In this document: piece by piece, positions 8,334 through 18,183 of the stretch
How the letters are laid out: every line of letters starts with the position of its first letter
How positions within the stretch are numbered: the stretch's first letter is position 1
Assembly (NCBI RefSeq): GCF_000613405.1
Contig: NZ_BAIX01000008.1
Location: 1 to 64,000, forward strand
Reading direction: 5' to 3'
DNA length: 64,000 bases
Source: Hoylesella enoeca JCM 12259
GTDB taxonomy: Bacteria > Bacteroidota > Bacteroidia > Bacteroidales > Bacteroidaceae
Program-made: the position numbers and the translations under genes
Notes under the pieces: generated by a model
What the model was told of the DNA's origin: nothing
Databases searched by the model: none
What the model saw: the letters and a program-made list of their open reading frames with translations, nothing else

Positions 8334-10053
8334 CTAATATTTAAAGAACGGGCGAACTTTCACGCCGTAAATATTACTTCCATGCAATACATTCAATTTG
8401 AGATTATATGACGTTCCAACAGGTTCCATTTTGACATTCCAAGAACAGTTTGTAAAGCCCGGATTAATCTCCGTACTTGTATAATAAAATCCGTTGGGGA
8501 CTGTTCCGCCTCCAAATTGAGTAAAAGCCCTATTTGCCATGTTTGCATTGATGCTTACTTCGGTAGGCGCACCGGCTATGGAACCGGCATGTAAGGCTGA
8601 AATGAGGTACTTCCATTCGCCTATTGTAGGGAGATACGACTTTTTGCCACCGGCAAGGCTACCTATCAATGGAGGGCCGGGATTGAAATATCCTGCTGCA
8701 CGCCAGCATGACCCATCGAGTAGAATGCCTGTGGCATAATTGTCCTGGTCGGCTCTTGGATAAAGAACGGTTGTCCCGGGAGGGCGATGTGCCACATAAT
8801 TCGGATCCCAGGTGTAGCGCCACCCGTCCATATCATTGATATACCATTCGTAAGGATAATTGTTGGCTGTGGTTGTACTGATTAAATCAAATCTGCGGGT
8901 ATAAATGTTGTTTGGCCCCATTGGGACATCGTGCAAAGCAATGGCCATGCGATGACTTCGGCTCAACACGAGACCGATGGGCTGCAATCCGACAGCCACC
9001 TTCGCGGGAACATCGCGCGTAAGCGCCACCGAGCCGTCGTTCATCAGATAGAGAAAGTTGGGCCACAGATTAACCTGTATGTGATAAATCTTGTTTAAGT
9101 CGGCATAAAAATTAGGCGTTGTGTTAAACCGAAGATGGTACCCGGTAAGATTTTGATTAAAAAGATTTCCCCCGGTAAACACAAGGCTCAAATTACTGCC
9201 TAATGTCAGAGGTAAGAGGGGCAGATAGTCGTTTTGCCAAGCATAGTTGGTGCCCGAAAGTGGAGAACTGGCCTTATAATAGAGATTTCCTATAACATAA
9301 TCGCCCACGGAAGGGGTGCTGTAAGAATTTGCCGGCATCGTAAAAGTTCCGATCATCGGACTGCCATGCGCAAAAAGATAACCCGTTATTTGACCTTCCC
9401 CGATAGGGACGTCTGAGCGGAGCACCGTTGCTACCAGCGATCCTACATGCTTGAGTGAGAATGTGAGTGTGAGTGTTTGGTCTCTGGGAGTCGGGGTAAT
9501 CACAACATTATCCAGCTTTCCGATCATTGCCTTTCCGGCAGCGGTACGATCCATCCTCAGCTCATTTCCTATAGACTGAAAATACTGATTAGTGAGAATA
9601 AAGGTATATGTTCCCGGAGTCAGTGAAAGACTTTTATTATAACCCGGATTGGGCGAGAAAACTCCGCCACTGATAGTTCCCACAAGAGCCCCTTTCAGCA
9701 CCCCGGATTGATAAGCAACAAGAAGATAAATACCGTTGCTAAGAGCACGCGTTTGGGCCGGTGATACAGGTTTCTGCAAAAGTGTGTCGCTTGTTACGCA
9801 AACTTCTGCCATCAGCATTGCCTATGCTTACGGTATCATGCCGGAGGGTATCACGAGTGTGAATAGCAGCCGATCGTGTTTCTACTTTTGTCGTATCATA
9901 ATCGAAGAACTGCACTTTGAATTTAATTCCATTCACACTAACTGCGTCTTCCTTCTCTGTAATATTGTCATGCTCATTGCTGCAGGCTGCCAATAAAATG
10001 CCGGTAATAAACACTATCAGATATACTGATAATCTGAATAAACGTATTTTCAT
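8334..10053 (-). pseudogene. Fimbrillin-like surface lipoprotein, one frameshift
   Basis: The N-terminus (from 10053) is a lipoprotein signal with lipobox LLAAC. The joined protein has about 570 residues and resembles fimbrillin family proteins: an N-terminal region with TRALSNGIYLLVAYQSG, a middle beta domain, and a C-terminal domain with LPTIGEWKYLISAL and GFYYTSTE. The frame breaks between about 9790 and 9850; unlike the other breaks here it needs removal of one base (or gain of two). Such proteins are exported as lipoproteins and processed into fimbriae or surface adhesins. It is preceded by a 62-residue companion gene and a TG microsatellite in the likely leader. Confidence 0.7.
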
Positions 10054-10097
10054 TGTTTGTTTTATTATTTATATCTTATAATTTCTTTGTTAGGGTA

Positions 10098-10286
10098 TTA
10101 AGGAGCTATCGACTCGTATTCACCGATATACATGTCTCCACCGGTATGCCCCGTCGCCGGGTCCCAACCTTCTTCTCCTGAGGCTTGCATATGAGGAGTG
10201 ATGGTAGTACAAATAAAATTCTCTGTTTCTGCTTGAATGATTTTACATTTTGGAGGAATATATCCCACCTTGTTTTTTGTTTTCAT
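10098..10286 (-). CDS. 62-residue protein preceding fimbrillin-like gene
   Basis: A short protein (MKTKNKVGYIPPKCKIIQAE...) of a type familiar from Prevotella genomes: a basic start, a Y-x-P-P-x-C motif, and an acidic/glycine-rich tail without recognisable domain. There is no classical signal peptide. It lies 44 bp before the fimbrillin-like gene on the same strand and is therefore probably co-transcribed. Function unknown; a small adhesin-associated peptide is only a guess from position. Confidence 0.6.
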   Translation of the reverse strand: MKTKNKVGYIPPKCKIIQAETENFICTTITPHMQASGEEGWDPATGHTGGDMYIGEYESIAP

Positions 10287-10475
10287 ATTTTTTACAATTA
10301 AAGTTGTTGAATTAAGTATTGATGGTTATGTTATTTTCATTTCTGCCATTTGATGCACGGGCATGAAAAAGCGAACAAAGGGAACTCCTCGTGAGCCCTT
10401 TGCTTATTGGGGTTTAGTCGTCTCCCCTCGCGCGCGCGTAGGATGAGACGTGAAAGGCGGTTACGCCAGGTGCGA

Positions 10476-10498
10476 TGTGTGTGTGTGTGTGTGTGTGT
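10476..10498. repeat. TG dinucleotide microsatellite (11 repeats)
   Basis: (TG)11T on the plus strand. It lies between a -7-like element at 10520-10527 and the start codon at 10286, that is, just after the likely transcription start of the fimbrillin-like operon. Such tracts change length by slipped-strand replication. The frame across 10337-10603 that reads HTHTHTH is a product of this tract. Confidence 0.85.
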
Positions 10499-10519
10499 TA
10501 AGACTTTTTCCGAGATATG

Positions 10520-10527
10520 CAAATATA
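10520..10527 (-). promoter_or_regulatory. -7 element of the fimbrillin-like operon
   Basis: TATATTTG on the minus strand. If used, the leader would be about 230 bases and would start with the CA/TG tract. Confidence 0.4.
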
Positions 10528-10551
10528 AAGCGTTAAAAGATGCAAGGAAAT

Positions 10552-10706
10552 CCGAGTTTCTTTGCATCGCTGTGCTGCTGTTTATATTTGCTTGTTTAAT
10601 CATACTTTTCGTTTGATCCTTTTGATCGGCCTCTCTCTTGTTCAGACCCCCATCCCCCTAACTTAGGGAGCGAAGGAGGCGAAAGCGGAGACTGGGGGCA
10701 AAGGTA
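10552..10706. repeat. Interspersed ~150-bp repeat, copy 2
   Basis: Same family and orientation as 1-142. The inner part differs: after CCTAACTTAGGG it has about 20 extra bases (AGCGAAGGAGGCGAAAGCGG) before the G-run. It starts 41 bp beyond the stop codon of the helicase at 10747-12492 and may fold as its 3'-end hairpin. Confidence 0.8.
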
Positions 10707-10746
10707 AGTAATAAATCTTAACTGTGCAAGAAATGGTGGAGAAAAG

Positions 10747-12492
10747 TTATTTGTTGGGTTTCAATTTATTGAGTCTTCGCTTGGCTTCGGGCACGTCCGG
10801 ACATAGTTCGAGGGCTTTTTCGTAGTTTCGAATAGCGGCTTCGGGCATGTGCTCGCGTTCACAGTCGCGCCCCATCATGGTATATTCTACAGCCAAACGT
10901 TTGAGGAACTTCTCCTTGGATTGAAGGGCTTTGTGTAATCGAGCAATCTCTTCCCGTTGGCGATTGATCAAGTTCAGTTTGCGACGAATGAGCCGTTTGG
11001 AGGCTGGATGTTCTATATCGTAACGACTGTGGATGGCCAAGAAGAATTGGTCGAGGGTTGTTTGCATATCGCCTTGATTGAAAGCGATTGCCGCATCGTG
11101 ATATTCCTTGTCGGCTTTGCTTTGTTGCAGGGCCGAATGGATGATATTCGGATTGTTGTAATTACGTGCAAAGTTTATGACTTCGGGTCGAACAAAGACA
11201 TCGTTACGGCGAATGGGTTCGCTCAGACTGATGCCTTCGAGCGATGTGCAGCGTGAGAGGGCCACATAGGTTTGGCCTCCTGCAAAGACACCTCCTGTGA
11301 AATCGATCTTTACGTGTTTGAAAGTGAGTCCCTGGCTTTTGTGCACTGTGATTGCCCAAGCCAGTCGGATGGGGAATTGGGTATAGGTTCCAATTTCTTC
11401 TTCCTCTATCTTTTGCTCCTTTTCATTGAATGTGTAGCGCACATTGCTCCATGCTTCACGTTTCACATCAAGGTCGCGGCCGTCTTCGGTGCGAACGTAT
11501 ATTTTGCTCTCTTGTTGTTCGTCGCTGATCCCCGTGATAATACCGAGAGTGCCGTTGACCCATTGTTTGTCTTTGTCATTCTTGATAAAAAGAATCTGTG
11601 CACCCGTTTTGAGTTCGAGATCGAGTGGGGTGGGGAGGTTGTTCTCTGGAAATTCGCCCGTGATAGAACCTCGAAAGTGGATCGTTTCGCCCGGAAGTTG
11701 TTCCAATTGGTGGGTATTGATGTAGTCGACCGTGTCTCTTCGAGCCGACAGCGTGATGGCCAGCTGATCTCCTTCGGTTTCGATTGAGCCGCCCACTTGT
11801 TGGTTGAGCCTTTCTAATTCGGCATCGCTGACTTGTGAAATTCGTATGTGGTCGAGAATGTTTATAAATGAAGGATCACGTTGGCGATAGGTTTTCATCA
11901 GTTCGATTGACACAAGTTGTATCTCGGAGAAGACTTTGGCATCGAAGAAGAAGCCCGAGTTGTAAAAAGGAAGGAGCAGTCGACGATCGTCTTCTTTCAT
12001 GACTGGTTCCAATTGATAAATGTCTCCGACAAGCAGGAGTTGTTTTCCGCCAAAAGGCTCGCGCATATTCCGATTATAGATGCGCAATACTTTGTCGATA
12101 AAATCGATGATGTCGGCCCGTACCATACTGATTTCATCAATGATAATCAGCTCTACTTCACGAATGAGTTTGAGCTTTTCACCGTTGTATTTCAATGTAT
12201 CTCGAATATTTCGAATGCTATATCGTGAGTCGTTCGGTAATAGAGGATGGAACGGAAGTTTAAAGAAACTGTGCAGTGTGGAACCTCCTGCATTGATTGC
12301 TGCAATACCGGTAGGTGCCAGAATGATGTGTTTTTTCTTGGTGGTAGCAGCTATGTAACGCAGGAATGTCGATTTACCCGTCCCCGCTTTACCTGTAAGG
12401 AAAAGCGAGCGACGGGTAAATTGTATGATTTGGAGTGCATTTTGCAACTCCGGATTATCTAAATCGATGTGCTCGAAGTGGGTTTCTGTCAC
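10747..12492 (-). CDS. PIF1-like ATP-dependent DNA helicase with C-terminal TPR
   Basis: A 581-residue SF1B helicase: Walker A GKAGTGKST (residues ~34-42), Walker B IIIDEISMV (~113-121), and a C-terminal UvrD-like motif VHKSQGLTF followed by YVALSRCTSLEGI. The last ~60 residues form a tetratricopeptide-like unit (AAIRNYEKALELCPDVPEAK). It should unwind DNA 5'-3'; replication or repair roles are known for the family, while the TPR suggests a protein partner. It starts 12 bp after the PBP1A stop and is likely co-transcribed. Confidence 0.85.
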   Translation of the reverse strand: MTETHFEHIDLDNPELQNALQIIQFTRRSLFLTGKAGTGKSTFLRYIAATTKKKHIILAPTGIAAINAGGSTLHSFFKLPFHPLLPNDSRYSIRNIRDTLKYNGEKLKLIREVELIIIDEISMVRADIIDFIDKVLRIYNRNMREPFGGKQLLLVGDIYQLEPVMKEDDRRLLLPFYNSGFFFDAKVFSEIQLVSIELMKTYRQRDPSFINILDHIRISQVSDAELERLNQQVGGSIETEGDQLAITLSARRDTVDYINTHQLEQLPGETIHFRGSITGEFPENNLPTPLDLELKTGAQILFIKNDKDKQWVNGTLGIITGISDEQQESKIYVRTEDGRDLDVKREAWSNVRYTFNEKEQKIEEEEIGTYTQFPIRLAWAITVHKSQGLTFKHVKIDFTGGVFAGGQTYVALSRCTSLEGISLSEPIRRNDVFVRPEVINFARNYNNPNIIHSALQQSKADKEYHDAAIAFNQGDMQTTLDQFFLAIHSRYDIEHPASKRLIRRKLNLINRQREEIARLHKALQSKEKFLKRLAVEYTMMGRDCEREHMPEAAIRNYEKALELCPDVPEAKRRLNKLKPNK

Positions 12493-12504
12493 GGTCGTTT
12501 TAGC

Positions 12505-15000
12505 TTATAAATCATCCAGATTCACTTCTCGCTCAGTGGGACGAGTGTGTTTTCCCTCTTTTTTCTCGGTCTTATCGTTTCCTGCTTCGTTAGGATTCGT
12601 TTGTTGCTGAATGGGATTTCCGTTCTCATCAAGTATCATCTCGCCTTCTGAAATATTTGTGCTGTCGCGTTGGGTGGTGTCTCGACGGGCATGCGGATAA
12701 TAGCTGGCACAATTATACATGTCGCGTGTGATGTCGCCGTCTTTGGCTGCTGGGAATTTCGCATGATATTGTTTGAATGTGGGATCTTTGAAAACGGCTT
12801 CTAAAAAATAGCCGCATATCGGCAAAGCTGTTCTGCTTCCTTGTCCCAAAGCACCTGTGCGGAAATGGATAGACCGATATTCGCCTCCCACCCAAGCACC
12901 GACAACGAGCTTGGGACTCACTCCCATAAACCACGCATCAGAGTGATTGTTAGATGTTCCGGTCTTACCGCCGAAGTCGGTATCACGATAATTACCTACA
13001 TATCCCCATAAACTCATCGATGTTCCGCCAGGTTCGCGCATACCGGCTTGTAAGAGTTGCTGGACGAGGAATGCACTTTTATAAGGAATGACTTGCTCTT
13101 CGCCGGTGGGAGCTGTATAGACTTCGTGTCCGTCTTTATCCAAAATGCGTGTCACCAAGACCGGCTCATGATGCTTCCCATCGTTGGCCACCGTTGCATA
13201 AGCATTTACCATCTCGAGCAAATTGACATCGCTCGAACCCAAAGCGAGTGATGGAGCGTTGTCCAAAGGACTCTTGATTCCCATTTTGTGGGCTGTTTCG
13301 ATAATGCGGGCGATGCCCATTTCTTGACCTAAACGCACGGCAACAGAATTGATGCTGCGAGCGAACGCCGCTTTCAATGCCATCGAATCGCCCGAAAACG
13401 AGCCGTTGGCATTGGATGGAGTCCATGTCGTCATCTCGTGTTTGCGTTTGTCATAGACTTGCATCGAGATATATTCGTCGCGTCGTTTGTCACAAGGTGT
13501 CAAACCTTGGTTCATTGCTTCGGTATAGACAAACAGTTTAAACGTAGATCCGGGTTGGCGCATGGCCGTCACTTTATCATATTTCCATGAATTGAAATCA
13601 ATATCGCCGACCCATGCTTTGACTGCTCCCGTCTGCGGTTCCATGGCTAAGAAAGCACAGTGCATGAAATGAACCATGTACCGAATAGAGTCCATTGTCG
13701 ACAGTTCTTTCTCTATCACACCCTTTTCGTAATCAAACAATTTGACGGTATGCGGTTTGTTGAGGTAATATTTGATGGAATCGGGATTGTTGGGAAACCT
13801 TGCTATCAAGGATTTATACACAGGTTGGCGCTGTGCAATATTCTCAATGAAATTGGGAATAACTTTTCCATTCTCATCTATCCACGGATCTTTGTTGCCC
13901 CAATGATTATTGAAGTTTCGCTGAACCTGTTTCATTTGCTTGATGGCAGCAGCTTCGGCATACTTCTGCATACGTGTGTCGATGGTGGTATATATCTTCA
14001 ATCCGCTGCTATAAAGGTCGTAACCATTGTCACGACACCAGTCTTTGAGATAGTCGGCAACAGCTTCACGGAAGTATTTTGCTTGTCCGTCATAATTGGT
14101 TTCAACGTTGTAATTCAGTTTGATTGGCTCAGCAGAGAGCGACTCGAAAGCCTGTTTAGATAAATCTCCATGTGTAACCATATTGTTGAGAACCACATTT
14201 CGACGGCGAAGGCTATTCTGCGGATAGGTGATCGGGTTGTAGTGCGTGGTTGCTTTAAGCATACCCACGAGCACGGCTGCTTGTTCTGTGGTGATGTCTC
14301 TGGGTGTTGTATTGAAATAAGTCTTGCAAGCTGTCTTGATGCCGAATGAATTTGAACCGAAATCCACAGTGTTTGCATACATCGTGATGATGTCTTTCTT
14401 ATCGTAAAGCATTTCGAGTTTCAATGCGATAATCCATTCCTTACTCTTCATTACGAGGATTCGAATCCCCGGAATTTTGCCGAGAAGACCTGTGGAATAC
14501 TGTGTTCGCACGCGAAACATATTTTTAGCCAATTGCTGGGTGATGGTGGATGCACCGCGAGCATCATGATGAATGAGTGCATCTTTCATCGCTGCAAACA
14601 TTCCTTGGAAGTCGATGCCAAAATGATGGTAGAATCTTTCGTCTTCGGTATCGATTAAAGCGTGCCAAAATTGCGGATTTACTTCCTCGTATTTAACAGG
14701 TGTCCGATTCTCATTAAAATATTTTCCGATGAGTTTATTGTCTGCACTGTAAATTTCGGAAGCCTCTGACGTGTTGGGATGCATGATCTGAGCGAAGCCT
14801 GGTGACTTGCCGAATAGCCAGAGAAAATTGATATCCACCATGCCGAGATACAGAAAAAGAGCAATCATACCCGATACAAGTGCAACGCCGGTTTTTATAT
14901 ACCACGCTCTACCTTTATATAGTCCCTTGTACCAAAGCCATAAAACACGACATTTTCCGATGCTCCAAGAGAATGCTTTCCGAATCTTATTCATAATCAT
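12505..15000 (-). CDS. Class A penicillin-binding protein (PBP1A)
   Basis: An 831-residue bifunctional murein synthase anchored by one membrane segment near residues 38-58. The glycosyltransferase 51 domain has EDERFYHHFGID (catalytic Glu) and GASTITQQLAKN; the transpeptidase has the active-site serine in RQPGSTFKLF, SINSVA (SxN) and GKTGTSNNH (KTG). The last ~60 residues are a polar, Glu/Lys/Thr-rich tail. It polymerises and crosslinks peptidoglycan at the outer face of the inner membrane. A promoter element lies at 15044-15051. All key residues are present. Confidence 0.95.
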   Translation of the reverse strand: MIMNKIRKAFSWSIGKCRVLWLWYKGLYKGRAWYIKTGVALVSGMIALFLYLGMVDINFLWLFGKSPGFAQIMHPNTSEASEIYSADNKLIGKYFNENRTPVKYEEVNPQFWHALIDTEDERFYHHFGIDFQGMFAAMKDALIHHDARGASTITQQLAKNMFRVRTQYSTGLLGKIPGIRILVMKSKEWIIALKLEMLYDKKDIITMYANTVDFGSNSFGIKTACKTYFNTTPRDITTEQAAVLVGMLKATTHYNPITYPQNSLRRRNVVLNNMVTHGDLSKQAFESLSAEPIKLNYNVETNYDGQAKYFREAVADYLKDWCRDNGYDLYSSGLKIYTTIDTRMQKYAEAAAIKQMKQVQRNFNNHWGNKDPWIDENGKVIPNFIENIAQRQPVYKSLIARFPNNPDSIKYYLNKPHTVKLFDYEKGVIEKELSTMDSIRYMVHFMHCAFLAMEPQTGAVKAWVGDIDFNSWKYDKVTAMRQPGSTFKLFVYTEAMNQGLTPCDKRRDEYISMQVYDKRKHEMTTWTPSNANGSFSGDSMALKAAFARSINSVAVRLGQEMGIARIIETAHKMGIKSPLDNAPSLALGSSDVNLLEMVNAYATVANDGKHHEPVLVTRILDKDGHEVYTAPTGEEQVIPYKSAFLVQQLLQAGMREPGGTSMSLWGYVGNYRDTDFGGKTGTSNNHSDAWFMGVSPKLVVGAWVGGEYRSIHFRTGALGQGSRTALPICGYFLEAVFKDPTFKQYHAKFPAAKDGDITRDMYNCASYYPHARRDTTQRDSTNISEGEMILDENGNPIQQQTNPNEAGNDKTEKKEGKHTRPTEREVNLDDL

Positions 15001-15043
15001 TTTGCTGTTGTCTGCTGATCAGGCAGATGAGTTTTGAGATTTA

Positions 15044-15051
15044 CAAAAATA
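15044..15051 (-). promoter_or_regulatory. -7 element for PBP1A
   Basis: TATTTTTG on the minus strand, 43 bp before the start codon. Confidence 0.45.
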
Positions 15052-15067
15052 CAAAATAAGTCTGTAT

Positions 15068-15967
15068 TTACTGTTTCCCGTCTATATAATTTATGATTTC
15101 TTCAATGTTATCGGGTGTAAACCAAGCGATATCTTCATCGCGTTTGAACCACGTCAGTTGTTTTCGACAATAGCAACGGGTGTTAGACTGGATTCTGCGG
15201 ATGGCTTCTTCTAATGGAATTTGGCCTTCGAAATAGTCGAACAATTCGCGATAACCCACTGTGTTGAGCGAGTTTAAACCTCGATAAGGATACACTCGGC
15301 GAGCTTCTTCGAGTAATCCGTTGGCCATCATTTGCTCGACGCGCTTATTGATACGATCATATAATTCTTCGCGGGGGCGATTCAAGCCCACCTTGATAAT
15401 ATGAAACGGACGTTCTTTAACTGTGTTTTTACGAAAAGAAGTATAGGTCTTACCCGTCATGTGGCATATTTCCAGTGCATGAACCACTCTTCGTGGGTTG
15501 TTCCGATCAACGATTTCATAATGCTCCGGATCAAGTTTCCGAAGCTCTTCTACCAATGCCGGTAAGCCTTCTTCGGCTAATCTGCGTTTCATCCATTGAC
15601 GAGTCTTGTCGTCGATAGTGGGTATGTCGTCGATGCCTTTACACACGGCGTCTACATACATCATACTTCCACCTGTGAGAATGACATGCTTTCGCGCTGC
15701 AATGAACGGTTGATTGAGCAGTGAAAAGACGTCTTTCTCAAAGCAAGAAGCACTAAAATAATCTTGGATCGTGTGATTGCCTACAAAGAAGTGTTGCACA
15801 CGCCGTTGCTGTTCGGCTGTGGGAGCGGCTGTACCAATGGGCAATTCTTTGAAGATCTGACGTGAATCGGCATTGATGATGGGGCTCGCATAATGTTCGG
15901 CAAGTTGCAAACATGTCTCTGTTTTACCCACACCAGTAGGACCGACGACCACAATCAGCGTATCCAT
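15068..15967 (-). CDS. miaA: tRNA dimethylallyltransferase MiaA
   Basis: A 299-residue enzyme that adds an isopentenyl group to A37 of tRNAs reading UNN codons, using dimethylallyl diphosphate. The P-loop is GPTGVGKTE (residues 9-17) and the substrate motif is [19 protein letters not shown] (~33-51); further landmarks are [12 protein letters not shown] and a late [10 protein letters not shown]. It follows lpxA by 36 bp on the same strand, so it is probably the last gene of the lipid A cluster. Complete. Confidence 0.95.
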   Translation of the reverse strand: MDTLIVVVGPTGVGKTETCLQLAEHYASPIINADSRQIFKELPIGTAAPTAEQQRRVQHFFVGNHTIQDYFSASCFEKDVFSLLNQPFIAARKHVILTGGSMMYVDAVCKGIDDIPTIDDKTRQWMKRRLAEEGLPALVEELRKLDPEHYEIVDRNNPRRVVHALEICHMTGKTYTSFRKNTVKERPFHIIKVGLNRPREELYDRINKRVEQMMANGLLEEARRVYPYRGLNSLNTVGYRELFDYFEGQIPLEEAIRRIQSNTRCYCRKQLTWFKRDEDIAWFTPDNIEEIINYIDGKQ

Positions 15968-16003
15968 TCAACTCGGAGTGCGAAGTGCGCAACGCAACTT
16001 CGT

Positions 16004-16774
16004 TTATTTAATAATACCTCGTCCGGATGCTTCAACAAAGTTGATAATGTATTGAATTTCCGGAGTTATGCGCAGATTCTTCTTAATTTCGAGGATGCCT
16101 TCAGCTCTGATACCTTTTGAATAGAGCAGACGATAAGCCTCATGAATGAGTTCTATTAGCTCGTTACTGAATCCGTGGCGACGTAATCCAACGACATTAA
16201 TTCCCGCATAACGTATCGGTTCCTTTCCTGCAATCACGTAAGGGGGAATGTCTTGGCTTGTTCTGCTGCCACCTTGCACCATAACATAGCCGCCGATGTG
16301 GCAAAACTGGTGACACAAAACCTCTGCGCTGACAATGGCATGATCGTCTACTACGACTTCACCTCCGAACTTTGTGGAGTTCCCGATGATGAGATTTGAA
16401 CCGAAAACGCAGTCGTGTGCAATGTGCATATTCTCCATTAGAAGATTGTTGTTACCCACAATTGTCGTACCTTTCGAAGCCGTTCCGCGCGAGATCGTTA
16501 CGTTTTCGCGAATGCTGTTGCTGTTGCCTATTTCGCAAATAGAATCTTCTCCTTTGAATTTCAGGTCTTGTGGCTTGGTCGAAATGCTTGCACCGGGAAA
16601 GATCTCGTTGCCGTTTCCCAATCTGGCTCCATAATTAATGGTGACACTATTTTGGAAAACGTTATTGTCGCCGATGATCGTATTACGGTCAATAAAGCAG
16701 AAAGGGCCGATAATATTGCCGTCACCGAGTTTGGCTTCGGGATGTACGTAGGCTAATGGACTGATCTGATTCAT
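16004..16774 (-). CDS. lpxA: UDP-GlcNAc acyltransferase LpxA
   Basis: A 256-residue left-handed beta-helix acyltransferase for the first step of lipid A synthesis. It is built of hexapeptide repeats (AKLGDGNIIGPFCFIDRNTI...), has the catalytic histidine in NMHIAHDCVFG, and a C-terminal helical domain for trimer contact and acyl carrier protein (GIRAEGILEIKKNLRI). It begins 9 bp after the lpxC/fabZ stop. Complete and ordinary. Confidence 0.95.
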   Translation of the reverse strand: MNQISPLAYVHPEAKLGDGNIIGPFCFIDRNTIIGDNNVFQNSVTINYGARLGNGNEIFPGASISTKPQDLKFKGEDSICEIGNSNSIRENVTISRGTASKGTTIVGNNNLLMENMHIAHDCVFGSNLIIGNSTKFGGEVVVDDHAIVSAEVLCHQFCHIGGYVMVQGGSRTSQDIPPYVIAGKEPIRYAGINVVGLRRHGFSNELIELIHEAYRLLYSKGIRAEGILEIKKNLRITPEIQYIINFVEASGRGIIK

Positions 16775-16783
16775 ACTCGTTCA

Positions 16784-18169
16784 TCATTTATTCTTAACAA
16801 TCTGTGCTGTAAATGTGGCTTCCGAAACAACATGATCGCCCACGAACATGTAGCCTTTCATCGAACTGACACCGTGTCTTACGGGGTTTAAAAGCTCTAC
16901 TCTGAATAGCAAAGTGTCGCCGGGTACCACTTTTTGACGGAACTTTACCTCATCGATTTTCATAAAATAAGTGGACCATCGTTCTGGTTCTTCAAGTTGA
17001 TTGAGCACCAACAAACCACCGCATTGTGCCATGGCTTCGATTTGAAGTACACCAGGCATCACGGGCTCTTGTGGAAAATGTCCTACGAAAAACGGTTCGT
17101 TGCTCGTTACATTCTTAACTCCGACGATACTATTAGGCCCCATAGCAATGATTTTGTCTACCAATTGCATCGGATAACGATGTGGAAGCAGCTCCCGAAT
17201 ACGGTTGTTATCCATTATGGGAGGATCGTTTGGATTATAAATAGGTGCTTGTATCTCGTGTTTTCTGATTTCTTTGCGGATCAATCGGGCAAATTTGTTA
17301 TTGATGGTGTGGCCCGGACGCGTTGCGACAATACGTCCTTTGATGGGCTTCCCGATCAAAGCCATATCTCCGATAATATCAAGCAGCTTATGACGCGTGC
17401 ATTCGTTCTCCCAAACTAACGGCTTGTGCTGAATATATCCCAATTTGGTGGCATCCATGTGAGCCACTTTCAACTGGTCGGCTAATTGATCCAAAAGCGC
17501 TTGATTGGTCTGACGTTCATAGATAACGATGGCATTATCCAAGTCGCCTCCTTTGATTAAGTTGGCTTTTAACAATGGTTCGATGTCACGAACGAAAACA
17601 AACGTGCGGGCCGGAGCAATCTCTTCGGCAAAAGCATCAATGTTATCCAGTGTTGCGAATTGACTGTTGATAAACTTGGAATCAAACGAACACATGGCCG
17701 TAATACTAAACTGATCGTCAGGCAGGATCGTAATGCACGAGCCTGTGGCATCATCTTTCACCTCGATTTTGTGTCGGATGATGTAATAATCCTTAGGTGC
17801 GCTCTGCTCTTCGAGGCCTATTTGTCGGATCTTTTCAACATATATCGCAGCCGAACCGTCGAGAATTGGAAACTCGGGACCGTTGACCTGGATGAGACAA
17901 TTGTCTACACCAAGTGCATAAAGAGCTGCAAGGCCATGCTCAACTGTCGAGATGCGCACATCGTTTTTAGACAAGACAGTGCCGCGTTGCGTGTCGACAA
18001 CATTCTCGGCGATAGCATCCACGATGGGTTGATCATCCAAATCGATGCGTTGAATCTTGTAACCTGTATTTTCCGGGGCTGGATTGAATGTGACTGTAAG
18101 ACTCAACCCTGTGTGCAAACCTTTGCCACAAAGAGAGAAACTACCTTTCAGTGTATTCTGTTTCAGCAT
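16784..18169 (-). CDS. lpxC: Bifunctional LpxC deacetylase / FabZ dehydratase
   Basis: A 461-residue fusion usual in Bacteroidetes. Residues 1-~305 are the zinc deacetylase UDP-3-O-acyl-GlcNAc deacetylase (committed step of lipid A): zinc ligands in VEHGLAALYALG and the HKLLDIIGD motif, start LKQNTLKGSFSLCGKGLHTG. Residues ~315-461 are FabZ, the 3-hydroxyacyl-ACP dehydratase: LLPHRYPMQLVDKI and GHFPQEPVMPGVLQIEAMAQ. The fusion links membrane lipid and lipid A supply. It lies between lpxD and lpxA with gaps of 14 and 9 bp. Confidence 0.95.
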   Translation of the reverse strand: MLKQNTLKGSFSLCGKGLHTGLSLTVTFNPAPENTGYKIQRIDLDDQPIVDAIAENVVDTQRGTVLSKNDVRISTVEHGLAALYALGVDNCLIQVNGPEFPILDGSAAIYVEKIRQIGLEEQSAPKDYYIIRHKIEVKDDATGSCITILPDDQFSITAMCSFDSKFINSQFATLDNIDAFAEEIAPARTFVFVRDIEPLLKANLIKGGDLDNAIVIYERQTNQALLDQLADQLKVAHMDATKLGYIQHKPLVWENECTRHKLLDIIGDMALIGKPIKGRIVATRPGHTINNKFARLIRKEIRKHEIQAPIYNPNDPPIMDNNRIRELLPHRYPMQLVDKIIAMGPNSIVGVKNVTSNEPFFVGHFPQEPVMPGVLQIEAMAQCGGLLVLNQLEEPERWSTYFMKIDEVKFRQKVVPGDTLLFRVELLNPVRHGVSSMKGYMFVGDHVVSEATFTAQIVKNK

Positions 18170-18183
18170 AACTTTTCTCGTAT

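Noticed and set aside
10337..10603. 88-codon minus-strand frame containing HTHTHTH
   Set aside because: It is the translation of the TG microsatellite and the flanking repeat; no family, start signal or conserved features.
14457..14470. GGATTCGAATCCCC, which looks like a tRNA T arm
   Set aside because: It lies inside the PBP1A gene in frame, and no acceptor, D or anticodon arms can be drawn around it.
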